Assembly (NCBI GenBank): GCA_016278435.1
Contig: JADQBU010000404.1
Coordinates: 1 to 10,948 of the forward strand
DNA length: 10,948 bases
Source of the DNA: Halanaerobiales bacterium
GTDB taxonomy: Bacteria; Bacillota; Halanaerobiia; Halanaerobiales; JADQBU01
Direction: 5' to 3'
A program made the position numbers and the translations under genes. This document shows positions 1 through 6,313 of the stretch, in pieces. Positions within the stretch are counted from its first letter, which is position 1. Every line of letters starts with the position of its first letter. The notes under the pieces are model-generated. The model was not told the origin of the DNA and did not search any database. It saw nothing but the letters and a program-made list of their open reading frames with translations.

Positions 1-585
1 GAGATCGGAAATATAGTTGAGCTGATTAATAATATTGCTTCACAGACAAATTTGCTGGCTTTGAATGCTGCTATTGAAGCGGCCAGAGCAGGTGAAGCAG
101 GTAGGGGCTTCAGTGTGGTTGCAGATGAAATCAGGGAACTGGCTGAAGAATCGGCCCGGGCTACAGGTCAGATTGATGGGTTAATTACGGAGATCCGCAA
201 CAATGTAAAAAATGTTGTCAGCAGTATGGATAAAAATCTGGAAACTGTCGATGCAGGGGTTAACTCCATTGAAGAGACCGGTGATGTTTTTAAAGAGATA
301 AAACAGCTGTCCGAAAACCTACAGGAATTAATAAAGGATATTGCAGATAGAACGGAAATTATGGCCAAAAACAGTAATGTGGTTGAAAAATCAATAAAAG
401 ATATTGCCAATGTCAGTCAGGAAGCAGCCGGGAATTCTGAAGAAGTTGCTGCTTCCAGTGAGGAACAGATCGCAGCAACTGAAGAGATTCTTTCTTCTTC
501 CCGGGAACTGGCCGATATGGCTGATGAACTTACTGAAACTATCAATAAGTTTAAACTTGCGGAAGATTCAAAGGAACAGGATTAA
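1..585 (+). CDS. Methyl-accepting chemotaxis protein, C-terminal signalling domain (5' truncated)
   Basis: The reading frame is open from base 1, so the gene begins before the window; 194 codons are visible. The protein is the cytoplasmic coiled-coil signalling part of a chemoreceptor, which controls the kinase CheA through CheW. The conserved hairpin tip is at the start (LLALNAAIEAARAGE, then GRGFSVVADEIRELA), followed by a long heptad-rich helix with no membrane segment. A Glu/Gln/Ser/Ala-rich stretch (EEVAASSEEQIAATEEI) near the end is typical of the methylation helix. The TTG at 52 is an internal Leu codon in the tip, not a start. The sensory domain and HAMP region are outside the window, so the ligand is unknown. 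Two terminators follow, so it is probably not part of the downstream operon. Confidence 0.95.
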   Translation, partial: EIGNIVELINNIASQTNLLALNAAIEAARAGEAGRGFSVVADEIRELAEESARATGQIDGLITEIRNNVKNVVSSMDKNLETVDAGVNSIEETGDVFKEIKQLSENLQELIKDIADRTEIMAKNSNVVEKSIKDIANVSQEAAGNSEEVAASSEEQIAATEEILSSSRELADMADELTETINKFKLAEDSKEQD

Positions 586-603
586 TTTAACTACCAAATT
601 TAT

Positions 604-640
604 CTCCAACTAAATAGGATATTTAGATGGAGTTTTCTTT
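604..640 (+). terminator. Intrinsic terminator of the chemoreceptor gene
   Basis: CTCCA-A-CTAAAT (604-615) pairs with ATTTAG-A-TGGAG (621-632): 11 base pairs with one A/A mismatch and a 5-base loop. It is followed directly by TTTTCTTT. It lies 19 bases after the chemoreceptor stop codon. Confidence 0.7.
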
Positions 641-669
641 GATGGATTTTGATAAAAAAGCAGGAGCAT

Positions 670-703
670 AAAAAAGGATGGGAAATTGCTCCCATCCTTT
701 TTT
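670..703 (+). terminator. Second intrinsic terminator, probably bidirectional
   Basis: AAAAAAGGATGGG (670-682) pairs perfectly with CCCATCCTTTTTT (691-703), and one more A-T pair closes the loop. The run of A on one side and T on the other makes it look like a terminator from either direction. It backs up the hairpin at 604-640 and insulates the regulator gene from the chemoreceptor. Confidence 0.85.
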
Positions 704-766
704 AATAACATCATATTTGGAAAATATTAAGCAGGAATTTTTCTTTTTATAAAGAATAAGTTAATT

Positions 767-786
767 ATAGGATACAGTATACTAAA
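767..786 (+). promoter_or_regulatory. Putative GntR operator, copy 1 (regulator's own promoter)
   Basis: ATAGGATACAGTATACTAAA matches copy 2 (1571-1590) at 18 of 20 bases. The core AGTATACT is a perfect palindrome with the GT...AC spacing common in GntR-family operators. It lies 28 bases before the regulator's start codon and contains TATACT (778-783), which could serve as a -10 box. No good -35 box is visible at the matching distance. The position suggests autoregulation. The operator role is inferred from the repetition and the location. Confidence 0.6.
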
Positions 787-814
787 AACAATTATATAAA
801 GTGAGGTTAAAATA

Positions 815-1519
815 ATGGATAATATATACGTAAATTTAAGAGAAGATAATAATCTCTTGCGGGATAAGGTATTTCATATATTGAAGAAAAATATCATAAA
901 TGGCAATATTGAACGGGGAGAAAGGCTGGTTGAATCTTCGCTAGCTGAAAAACTGGGTGTCAGTAGAACTCCGGTCAGAGAAGCTTTACACTTCCTGAAG
1001 AGGGAGGGACTGGTTGTAGAAAAGGGCCCGAAGAGAATTGAAGCTTGTGGGTTGGAAGCTGGTGATATTGTTGAATTTTTTGAGATTAGAGCAGTTCTGG
1101 AAGGCTTATCTGCCAAATTTGCGGCAACAAGATGGAAGGATGAAGATATGGCGGCAATTGAAGATTGTTTAAGTAGATTAGAAAAAAATGTCGAGCAAAA
1201 TGATGAGCAAAAAATAATAGAAAACAACAGTAGATTCCATAACCTGATCGATAAATGCAGCAGGAGTACCAGGCTAAATAAGGATATAAATAATTACCGG
1301 GAGTATATAGAATATTTTCGAAAAAACTCTCTTTTATTAAGGGGTAGGCCAAAAGTAGTACTGGAAGAACACAAAGAGGTATACAGGTCTATAAAATCAC
1401 GCAATGCAGAAAAAGCGGAGCAACTTTTAAAACAACATATATTAAATGCCAAAGAAGCCCTGCTTAAGTCTGAGAAATTGTTCAATTTAGAAAAAAAGGA
1501 AAATTTACAAAAAAAATAA
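815..1519 (+). CDS. GntR family transcriptional regulator, FadR/FCD subfamily
   Basis: A 234-residue DNA-binding regulator, of normal length for the family. Residues about 14-78 form the winged helix-turn-helix, with the family signature ERLVESSLAEKLGVSRTPVREAL and then LKREGLVV. Residues about 84-218 are the all-helical FCD ligand domain. Its expected metal/ligand residues are visible: N138-x3-H142 (the first position is often Asp), H186 and H208. FCD regulators usually sense organic acids or sugar acids and release DNA on binding. GTGAGG (801-806) is the ribosome binding site, 8 bases before the ATG. The gene precedes the tricarboxylate transporter, and a shared 20-bp motif lies upstream of both, so it probably controls itself and that operon. 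The effector is likely the transported acid, but this is not shown. Confidence 0.93.
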   Translation: MDNIYVNLREDNNLLRDKVFHILKKNIINGNIERGERLVESSLAEKLGVSRTPVREALHFLKREGLVVEKGPKRIEACGLEAGDIVEFFEIRAVLEGLSAKFAATRWKDEDMAAIEDCLSRLEKNVEQNDEQKIIENNSRFHNLIDKCSRSTRLNKDINNYREYIEYFRKNSLLLRGRPKVVLEEHKEVYRSIKSRNAEKAEQLLKQHILNAKEALLKSEKLFNLEKKENLQKK

Positions 1520-1553
1520 TCTTAAAAGAAGGAATTTAATAGTAAATGAAGAA

Positions 1554-1594
1554 TATATTTAGTATAGTGAATGGGGTACAGTATACTAAATATA
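1554..1594. repeat. 13-bp perfect inverted repeat enclosing operator copy 2
   Basis: TATATTTAGTATA (1554-1566) is the exact reverse complement of TATACTAAATATA (1582-1594), with 15 bases between. The right arm is the 3' half of operator copy 2 plus its flank, so the left arm adds an inverted half-site. It could be an extended regulator binding site or a cruciform/hairpin. No T-run follows, so it is not a terminator. Confidence 0.6.
1571..1590 (+). promoter_or_regulatory. Putative GntR operator, copy 2
   Basis: ATGGGGTACAGTATACTAAA is identical to copy 3 (1651-1670) except for one base, and begins exactly 80 bases before it. It lies about 85-105 bases upstream of the likely -10 box of the transporter operon. 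That is a typical place for an auxiliary operator that helps a regulator bind cooperatively. Confidence 0.6.
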
Positions 1595-1650
1595 CATAAA
1601 TAGAAAATATACATCAAATTTAAAACTATTAATTTTTCAGAATATTGAGT

Positions 1651-1670
1651 ATGGGGTACAGTATGCTAAA
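1651..1670 (+). promoter_or_regulatory. Putative GntR operator, copy 3 (overlaps transporter promoter)
   Basis: ATGGGGTACAGTATGCTAAA differs from copy 2 only by G for A in the palindromic core, so it may bind more weakly. It fills the region where the -35 box and spacer of the promoter at 1652-1680 should be. A bound regulator would therefore block RNA polymerase, which fits repression of the transporter operon. Confidence 0.6.
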
Positions 1671-1680
1671 ATGCTATAAT
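1652..1680 (+). promoter_or_regulatory. Likely sigma-A promoter of the transporter operon
   Basis: TGCTATAAT (1672-1680) is a consensus -10 box, TATAAT at 1675-1680, with the TG extension. The matching -35 position (1652-1657, TGGGGT) is poor, which the extended -10 can offset. A second possibility is TTGAGT (1645-1650) with TAAAAT (1667-1672) at 16 bases. Either choice places operator copy 3 inside the promoter. The leader to the start codon would be about 70 bases. Confidence 0.5.
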
Positions 1681-1758
1681 TGCTTTACCGGGAGCAGGAG
1701 GTGGCAAAAAGTTCCGGATAAGGCAACTATATATAATCCTAAGGAGGGATGAAACTTA

Positions 1759-2721
1759 ATGAGAAGGAATATTATTGTATTAACATTGACTTTTTTACTG
1801 GTTTTAGGCGGGTTGGTAAGTGCTGGAGCTGCTGATTACCCCGATAAGACGATTACCTTTGTTGCCTGGGCAAGTGCCGGTGGTGGTAGTGACAGGTTTA
1901 ATCAGGCAGTCAAACATAGTGTTGACGAAAATAACCTGACTGATGTTCCGGTTGTGACAATCTGTAAGCCAGGTGGAGGCGGAGCGATGGGTATGAGTTA
2001 TGTCATGTCCCAGCCTGCTGATGGTTATAATGTTCTGAAAGTTACCACTAATCTGGTATTAACACCATTAACCAAGAACATTCCATATGATTATGAAAAC
2101 TTTATTCCCATTGCCAGAATGGCTATCGAGCCAGAAGTTCTGTATGCAAAGAGCGGGACCGGGCTAGATACTATTCAGGAATTTACTAAATACGCTGCCA
2201 GTAATAATGTGATTGCTGGAATGTATGGAACAGGTACCCAGAACCATATAGCTTTACTGGCTCTGGCTGATGAAATGGGAATAGATGTAAAATATGTTCC
2301 CTTTAAAGGTGGAGGAGAAGCAATTGCCAGTTTATTAGGTGGTCATGTAGATATTGCTGTTTCTGAACCTAGTGAAGTAGCCGGGCAGGTTGAAGCTGGT
2401 AAGTTAAAACCAGTTCTAGTATTCTCCAAAGAAAGAATCCAGTCCTATCCTGATACACCGACTTTTAAAGAAGTATTTGATTCTAATGTTGAAGTAATGC
2501 AGTTCAGGGGTTATGTAGTTAAGGAAGGTACCCCACCAGAAGTAGTTGAATATCTCAGAGATCTCTTTGAAGATGCTTATAATGGAGATGAATTGCAGGA
2601 ATACATGGCACAAAATAATATGGAACCTGCCTTCTTGCGTGGAGACGAGTTCTTTAGTTTTGTTAAAGACCAGGTAATTATGTACGATAAGTTCCTCAAA
2701 AATATCGGTTTAATCGACTGA
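1759..2721 (+). CDS. tctC: Tripartite tricarboxylate transporter substrate-binding protein (TctC/Bug family)
   Basis: A 320-residue extracytoplasmic receptor that captures an organic acid and hands it to the TctA/TctB membrane complex. Residues 1-25 are a signal peptide: MRRN, a hydrophobic core, then SAGAA, with likely cleavage after A24 or A25. There is no lipobox Cys, so it is not an obvious lipoprotein. In an organism with a single membrane it would need another way to stay at the surface. Family marks are YPDKTITFV (27-35), GGGSD (41-45), PGGGGAMG (71-78), GTGTQNH and the Gly-rich VPFKGGGEAIASLLGGHVD. AAGGAGGGAT (1741-1750) is a strong ribosome binding site 8-11 bases before the ATG. It is the first gene of the transporter operon and directly follows the operator-promoter region. 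The family binds many carboxylates, and the sequence does not tell which. Confidence 0.93.
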   Translation: MRRNIIVLTLTFLLVLGGLVSAGAADYPDKTITFVAWASAGGGSDRFNQAVKHSVDENNLTDVPVVTICKPGGGGAMGMSYVMSQPADGYNVLKVTTNLVLTPLTKNIPYDYENFIPIARMAIEPEVLYAKSGTGLDTIQEFTKYAASNNVIAGMYGTGTQNHIALLALADEMGIDVKYVPFKGGGEAIASLLGGHVDIAVSEPSEVAGQVEAGKLKPVLVFSKERIQSYPDTPTFKEVFDSNVEVMQFRGYVVKEGTPPEVVEYLRDLFEDAYNGDELQEYMAQNNMEPAFLRGDEFFSFVKDQVIMYDKFLKNIGLID

Positions 2722-2732
2722 TAGTGTTCCTC

Positions 2733-2769
2733 ACAGGCATCCGTTAATCTTATACTAATGGGTGCCTGT
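2733..2769 (+). promoter_or_regulatory. Intercistronic hairpin between tctC and tctB
   Basis: ACAGGCATCCGTTA (2733-2746) pairs with TAATGGGTGCCTGT (2756-2769) over 14 base pairs, two of them G-T, with a 9-base loop. No solid T-run follows (AAATTTATTAT), so it is more likely an mRNA-stabilising or partly terminating element than a full terminator. Such hairpins behind binding-protein genes often give more receptor than membrane subunits; that role here is inferred. Confidence 0.6.
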
Positions 2770-2790
2770 AAATTTATTATGCCTGATGAC

Positions 2791-2801
2791 AGGAGAGGAG
2801 G
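2791..2801 (+). promoter_or_regulatory. Ribosome binding site fixing the TTG start of tctB
   Basis: AGGAGAGGAGG lies 7 bases before the in-frame TTG at 2809. In-frame ATG codons at 2758 and 2779 lie upstream of this site and lack a comparable one. The ATG at 2758 is buried in the hairpin stem. Confidence 0.8.
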
Positions 2802-2808
2802 ATATAAT

Positions 2809-3285
2809 TTGAAGAATGATGAATTTAAAATCTCGATAAAAAATGGAGAGATTGTTATTGCCATCCTGTTGATGATTATAGGGGTATTCTTTTTGATAAC
2901 AGCCAATAATACTATTCCAGAGAATAATATTGCTGGCCAACCGGGAATAGGTCCGCGGGCGTTTCCTGTATTAGCCTGCTGGGGATTGATTATTACTTCT
3001 GCTGTTCTGATTATCTCAAGATTGGTAAAGAGTAAATATTCGGGAAAGGTCAAGATTTTTGAGAAAGAAGGTATGAAAAGGGTTATTCTGGCAGTAGTTG
3101 GTCTTATTGTCTATTATTTTGTAACTCCACATACAGGATTTATCATTAGCAGTATTGTTTATCTATTGTTTATCTACTGGGTAAGTGGTTATCCCAATAA
3201 AAAATTACTGGTTCTTTTAGCTGTCCTGGTTAATCTAATAGTCTATTTTGTTTTCCAGGTTCTGTTAAATGTTCCATTACCTTAA
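2809..3285 (+). CDS. tctB: Tripartite tricarboxylate transporter small membrane subunit (TctB family)
   Basis: A 158-residue integral membrane protein from the TTG start, the usual size for the small subunit. Membrane segments are visible at about 14-32, 50-72, 90-107, 109-126 and 131-152, the third and fourth possibly forming one hairpin. The motif PGIGPRAFPVLACWGLI (about 45-61) matches the GPxxFP region before the second helix of TctB proteins. The C-terminus ends FQVLLNVPLP, also typical. It partners the TctA protein encoded next; its exact role in transport is not well known in the family. The TTG start is chosen from the ribosome binding site at 2791-2801. The ATG at 2758 would add 17 hydrophilic residues that do not look native. 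Confidence 0.9.
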   Translation: MKNDEFKISIKNGEIVIAILLMIIGVFFLITANNTIPENNIAGQPGIGPRAFPVLACWGLIITSAVLIISRLVKSKYSGKVKIFEKEGMKRVILAVVGLIVYYFVTPHTGFIISSIVYLLFIYWVSGYPNKKLLVLLAVLVNLIVYFVFQVLLNVPLP

Positions 3286-3288
3286 TTG

Positions 3289-3297
3289 AAAGGGGGT
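3289..3297 (+). promoter_or_regulatory. Ribosome binding site fixing the ATG start of tctA
   Basis: AAAGGGGGT lies 9 bases before the ATG at 3307. A TTG at 3286 is in frame, but this site falls inside its coding sequence and the TTG has no site of its own. Confidence 0.75.
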
Positions 3298-3306
3298 TAT
3301 AATATA

Positions 3307-4794
3307 ATGTTAGGTGCATTTTTATCAGTTTTGATTTCACCACTTAGTCTTGGCCTCTGTGTTCTGGGGGTATCCCTGGGAATTGGAATTGGTGTTCTAC
3401 CTGGCTTGAATGCTTCAATGGGAATTGCTATTTTATTGCCTCTGGCCTATGTTTTCGAACCGGTTCCGGCTATGGTTTTTTTCTTCGGTATCTATGCTGG
3501 GGCTATTTACGGAGGTTCGATAAGCGCGATTTTGATCAATGCTCCTGGAACCACGGCAGCTGTTGCTACGTCATTTGATGGTTATCCCTTAACCGAAAAA
3601 GGCGAAGCGGGTAGGGCTCTGGGAATGGCATTATTTGGTTCGGCTGTGGGTGGTATTGTCAGTACTATTGCCCTTATATTACTGGCTCCACAGATTGCAG
3701 ATTTTGCTCTGGCTTTTGGCCCGCCGGAATATTTTGGTTTGATGGTACTGGGTTTAAGTCTGGTTTCAACCGTATCAACAAATAGTCCCCTGAAGAGTTT
3801 TGTAGGTGTATTTATCGGGTTGTTGATCAGTTCAGTTGGTCTCGATCCGATTATTGGGGTTCCCCGTTTTAATTTTAATACCATGGTTTTAATGACCGGT
3901 ATTGATTTTATAATTGTTTTGATAGGTATGTTTGCCCTTTCTACTGTACTGATAAGCCTGGAAAAATCCATAGGTGAAGCGAGTAATTTTGAAGAAGAGA
4001 TAACATCTCAACTTCCCAGTTTAAAAGATATTAAGAGGTGCTGGAAAATATTAACTGCCGGCAGCATTCTGGGAACCATTATTGGAGCTTTGCCCGGTGC
4101 CGGTGCAACAATCTCATCTTTTGCTAACTACGGCCTGGCCCGGAACATGTCTAAACATCCGGAAGAATTTGGCAAAGGGAATATTGAGGGTGTCTGTGGT
4201 GCTGAAACCGGTAATAATTCTGCTGCCGGTGGGGCGATGATTCCTATGTTGACAATGGGTATACCTGGTTCTGAGAGTACCGCTGTTATGCTGGGTGCTC
4301 TGATGATTCTTGGCTTAACTCCAGGTCCACTTCTTTTCGAACAGCAGGGTAAACTTGTTTATCAAATGTTCGGTGGTTTCCTGCTGGCCAATATTATCTT
4401 TCTAATTATTGGCTTGTTCGGTATCAGGTATTTTGTCAAGATATTGAGAATCCCTAATGCTATCTTATTTCCCACAGTTATTATTTTTACAGTGGTAGGT
4501 TCTTACTCGATGCGTAATCAGTGGGCAGATGTTTTATTATTAACCATCTTTGGTGTTGTAGGCTACTTATTCCGTAAGTTTAATTTCCCGGTAGGTCCGA
4601 TTGTTATTGCCACGGTTTTAGGGCCCCTGGCCGAGATGAACTTGCGTCAGTCTTTAATCATGTCAGACGGCAGCTGGACTATTTTTCTGGACAGTCCAAT
4701 TGCTCTGGTGCTAATCGTTTTAACATTTGTATCTTTCTTATTCCCATACTTCGGAAATCTAAGCAGGGTAAAGAATATAAAAGTTGATAGATAA
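3307..4794 (+). CDS. tctA: Tripartite tricarboxylate transporter large membrane subunit (TctA family)
   Basis: A 495-residue, highly hydrophobic permease with around ten to twelve membrane segments, full length for TctA. It forms the transport channel, works with TctB and is fed by TctC. The family is driven by an ion gradient rather than ATP. The two halves carry the duplicated signature: GVLPGLNAS (29-37) with YGGSISAILINAPGT (68-82), and GALPGAGAT (260-268) with NNSAAGGAMIPMLTMGIPGS (303-322). The N-terminus MLGAFLSVLISP is typical of the family. The start lies 21 bases after the tctB stop, so the two are surely co-transcribed and probably translationally coupled. The coupling ion (H+ or Na+) cannot be read from the sequence, but the downstream Na+ pump makes Na+ worth considering. 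Confidence 0.96.
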   Translation: MLGAFLSVLISPLSLGLCVLGVSLGIGIGVLPGLNASMGIAILLPLAYVFEPVPAMVFFFGIYAGAIYGGSISAILINAPGTTAAVATSFDGYPLTEKGEAGRALGMALFGSAVGGIVSTIALILLAPQIADFALAFGPPEYFGLMVLGLSLVSTVSTNSPLKSFVGVFIGLLISSVGLDPIIGVPRFNFNTMVLMTGIDFIIVLIGMFALSTVLISLEKSIGEASNFEEEITSQLPSLKDIKRCWKILTAGSILGTIIGALPGAGATISSFANYGLARNMSKHPEEFGKGNIEGVCGAETGNNSAAGGAMIPMLTMGIPGSESTAVMLGALMILGLTPGPLLFEQQGKLVYQMFGGFLLANIIFLIIGLFGIRYFVKILRIPNAILFPTVIIFTVVGSYSMRNQWADVLLLTIFGVVGYLFRKFNFPVGPIVIATVLGPLAEMNLRQSLIMSDGSWTIFLDSPIALVLIVLTFVSFLFPYFGNLSRVKNIKVDR

Positions 4795-4812
4795 AAAAGA
4801 GGTGATGATGAT

Positions 4813-5547
4813 ATGAGAGTTAATGCGGAAAAATGTATAGGTTGTGGAATATGTCTTGATTACTGTAATGTTGATGCTATTTCAATGAATAAGACCGGTG
4901 ATACTGAGATAGCAGTTATAGATAATGATGTCTGTGTTGAATGCGGGGTCTGTTATAACCAGAAAGCCTGCCCGCGGGGTGCTATAGAAAAAACTGAATT
5001 AAGTTCTTATACTGATATATTCAAGCATGTTATCAGTGACCCCACCACTACTACCAAAGAAACCGGAGTACCGGGTAGAGGAACAGAAGAAGCCAAAACA
5101 AATGATGTAACTGGCCGCTATCAAAAGGGAGAAATCGGTATCTGTATCGATATGGGGCGACCGGGTGTAGGCTGCTATATGTATGATGTAGAGAAAGTGG
5201 CCATGGCAGTGGCTGAGGCGGGAGTAAATTTTCCCGGCCCGGAACATACACCACTGGCCAAGTTAATGGAAGATATTGATACCGGGAAGATAAAAGAAGA
5301 GGTTCATAATTTACATGTCCTTTCCGTTATTATAGAAGGCAAATGTAAAGAAGCAGCATTACCCGGTGTATTAAAGGCTGTTAAGCAAGTTGAGAAGAAG
5401 ATAGATACGGTCTTTTCCCTGGGATTGGTTTCCCGGGTAAATGAAAAAGGAGAAGCAGTTGTAACAGATATGATAGAGGCTGAAGGCTTTGAGATGCCCA
5501 GAAAAGGCAAAGTAAATGTTGGTCTGGGCCGTCCATTAATCGATTAA
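4813..5547 (+). CDS. Ferredoxin-like 2x[4Fe-4S] protein with uncharacterised C-terminal domain
   Basis: A 244-residue soluble protein I cannot name. Residues 1-58 are a two-cluster ferredoxin module. Cluster one has C8-x2-C11-x2-C14-x3-C18 but Asn where Pro usually follows. Cluster two has C41-x2-C44-x2-C47-x5-C53 followed by Pro, two residues longer than the usual last gap. Residues about 77-244 match no family I know. They include a Gly/Thr-rich stretch (TTTTKETGVPGRGTEE, then NDVTGR), GICIDMGRPGVGC with C111 and C121, a helical part (125-165), and a C-terminal alpha/beta-looking part with C178, ending GLGRPLID. AGAGGTGAT (4798-4806) lies 6 bases before the ATG, 18 bases after tctA. Its place between the transporter and the next unknown gene suggests an electron-transfer subunit of an enzyme acting on the imported acid; that is inference. 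Confidence 0.8.
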   Translation: MRVNAEKCIGCGICLDYCNVDAISMNKTGDTEIAVIDNDVCVECGVCYNQKACPRGAIEKTELSSYTDIFKHVISDPTTTTKETGVPGRGTEEAKTNDVTGRYQKGEIGICIDMGRPGVGCYMYDVEKVAMAVAEAGVNFPGPEHTPLAKLMEDIDTGKIKEEVHNLHVLSVIIEGKCKEAALPGVLKAVKQVEKKIDTVFSLGLVSRVNEKGEAVVTDMIEAEGFEMPRKGKVNVGLGRPLID

Positions 5548-5568
5548 CCAGAAAAGGAGGATAGAAAA

Positions 5569-6195
5569 ATGACCCATAGTCTTCATAGAAAAGGAGATAC
5601 AGCAGCAGATAAGGATTATGTCTGGTTTATGTATCAGGCAAAAGGAATAAATGATGATAATATTCCTGAAAAAGGGAAAGAATTTTTAGCAGTTGTTGAG
5701 GAAGTTGGATCTGTTAACTGGGGAGATGTTAAGACTGGGCCGATTGTTAAATACCCAAAAGATGAGGTGATCTCCAAACTTCAGGATAAATCAAGATTAA
5801 GAGGGGTATTTACAAGCAAGGAGAAGATAGTTGAATTTTTAATGAAGATAAAAGCCAAAGATCTTGGGCTTTCTGTAATTATAGCTGGTTATCTTGATAT
5901 CATACTTGATGCCTGTAAGGAGGCTGAAGTTATTCCTCATACGATTAATTTCAGTCTGGGTATATTCGGGAATAAGGACCGTCTGCCGGAAGACCGGACT
6001 CTAGAGATTACTACAATGTGTGGACATCATATGGTGCCGGATAAAATAGTGGCGAAAAAGCGTCAGCAGGTTAAAGAAGGAAAAAAAGAGCCAGAAGAGG
6101 CTGCCCTTGAATTAGCAGCTTTCTGTCCCTGTGGTATATTTAATCAGTTACGAGCTGAGGAAATTTTAAAACTGGAAAAACAGTTGAATGAATAG
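5569..6195 (+). CDS. Uncharacterised Cys/His-rich soluble protein
   Basis: A 208-residue protein of unknown function with no signal peptide or membrane segment. The N-terminal half is mixed alpha/beta (about 38-63 and 85-117). The C-terminal half holds likely metal- or cluster-binding residues: H124 in VIPHTINFSLGIFG, C151-G-H153-H154 in TTMCGHHMV, and C186-P-C188-G in AAFCPCGIFN, beside a charged helix (162-183). C116 is a further candidate. The residues look arranged to hold one metal or Fe-S site, but no known family pattern fits. AAGGAGG (5554-5560) is an ideal ribosome binding site 8 bases before the ATG, 21 bases after the ferredoxin-like gene. The two are clearly one unit and probably form a complex. 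A catalytic role on the imported carboxylate is possible but unproven. Confidence 0.75.
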   Translation: MTHSLHRKGDTAADKDYVWFMYQAKGINDDNIPEKGKEFLAVVEEVGSVNWGDVKTGPIVKYPKDEVISKLQDKSRLRGVFTSKEKIVEFLMKIKAKDLGLSVIIAGYLDIILDACKEAEVIPHTINFSLGIFGNKDRLPEDRTLEITTMCGHHMVPDKIVAKKRQQVKEGKKEPEEAALELAAFCPCGIFNQLRAEEILKLEKQLNE

Positions 6196-6225
6196 AATAT
6201 TAAAGATTAATTAATTCTGATTCTA

Positions 6226-6280
6226 AAAAGGGATAGAAGCATAGGGCTTTTTAATTGCTTCGTCCCTTATTGTTTTGTCT
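6226..6280 (+). terminator. Weak terminator-like hairpin between the two operon blocks
   Basis: AGGGA (6229-6233) pairs with TCCCT (6263-6267) and GAAGCA (6236-6241) pairs with TGCTTC (6256-6261), with an internal TA/G loop. The tail is only TATTGTTTTG. It probably gives partial termination or attenuation before the decarboxylase genes, not a full stop. Confidence 0.5.
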
Positions 6281-6313
6281 ATCTTATCTGGTTAATGGAG
6301 GTGTGTTGATACA

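Noticed and set aside
404..613. 69-codon open frame overlapping the chemoreceptor
   Set aside because: It lies in another frame of a securely identified gene, has no ribosome binding site of note and shows no recognisable motif.
1554..1594. Inverted repeat as a terminator for the regulator gene
   Set aside because: The loop is long and no T-run follows on either useful side. The arms overlap the repeated operator motif, which explains them better.
1701..1721. Six-codon GTG open frame in the tctC leader, after a GGAG-rich stretch
   Set aside because: The purine-rich site touches the GTG with no spacing and the peptide (VAKSSG) shows no leader-peptide feature, so chance is the simplest explanation.
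2751..2758. TATACTAA in the tctC-tctB hairpin as a fourth operator
   Set aside because: Only the right half of the motif matches, the GTATAC core is absent, and the region is AT-rich.
2758..2808. ATG at 2758 (or 2779) as the start of tctB
   Set aside because: Both lie upstream of the only good ribosome binding site (2791-2801), and the first is inside a hairpin stem. The extra residues are hydrophilic and unlike a TctB N-terminus.
2577..3053. 158-codon open frame on the minus strand across tctC and tctB
   Set aside because: It spans two genes with clear family matches on the other strand and its translation shows no coherent domain.
3286..3306. TTG at 3286 as the start of tctA
   Set aside because: Its codons contain the ribosome binding site for the ATG at 3307, and the protein from 3307 begins like other TctA proteins.
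3582..3971. 129-codon open frame on the minus strand within tctA
   Set aside because: It is antisense to conserved permease sequence and has no independent support. The same holds for the minus frame at 7535-7936 within oadB.
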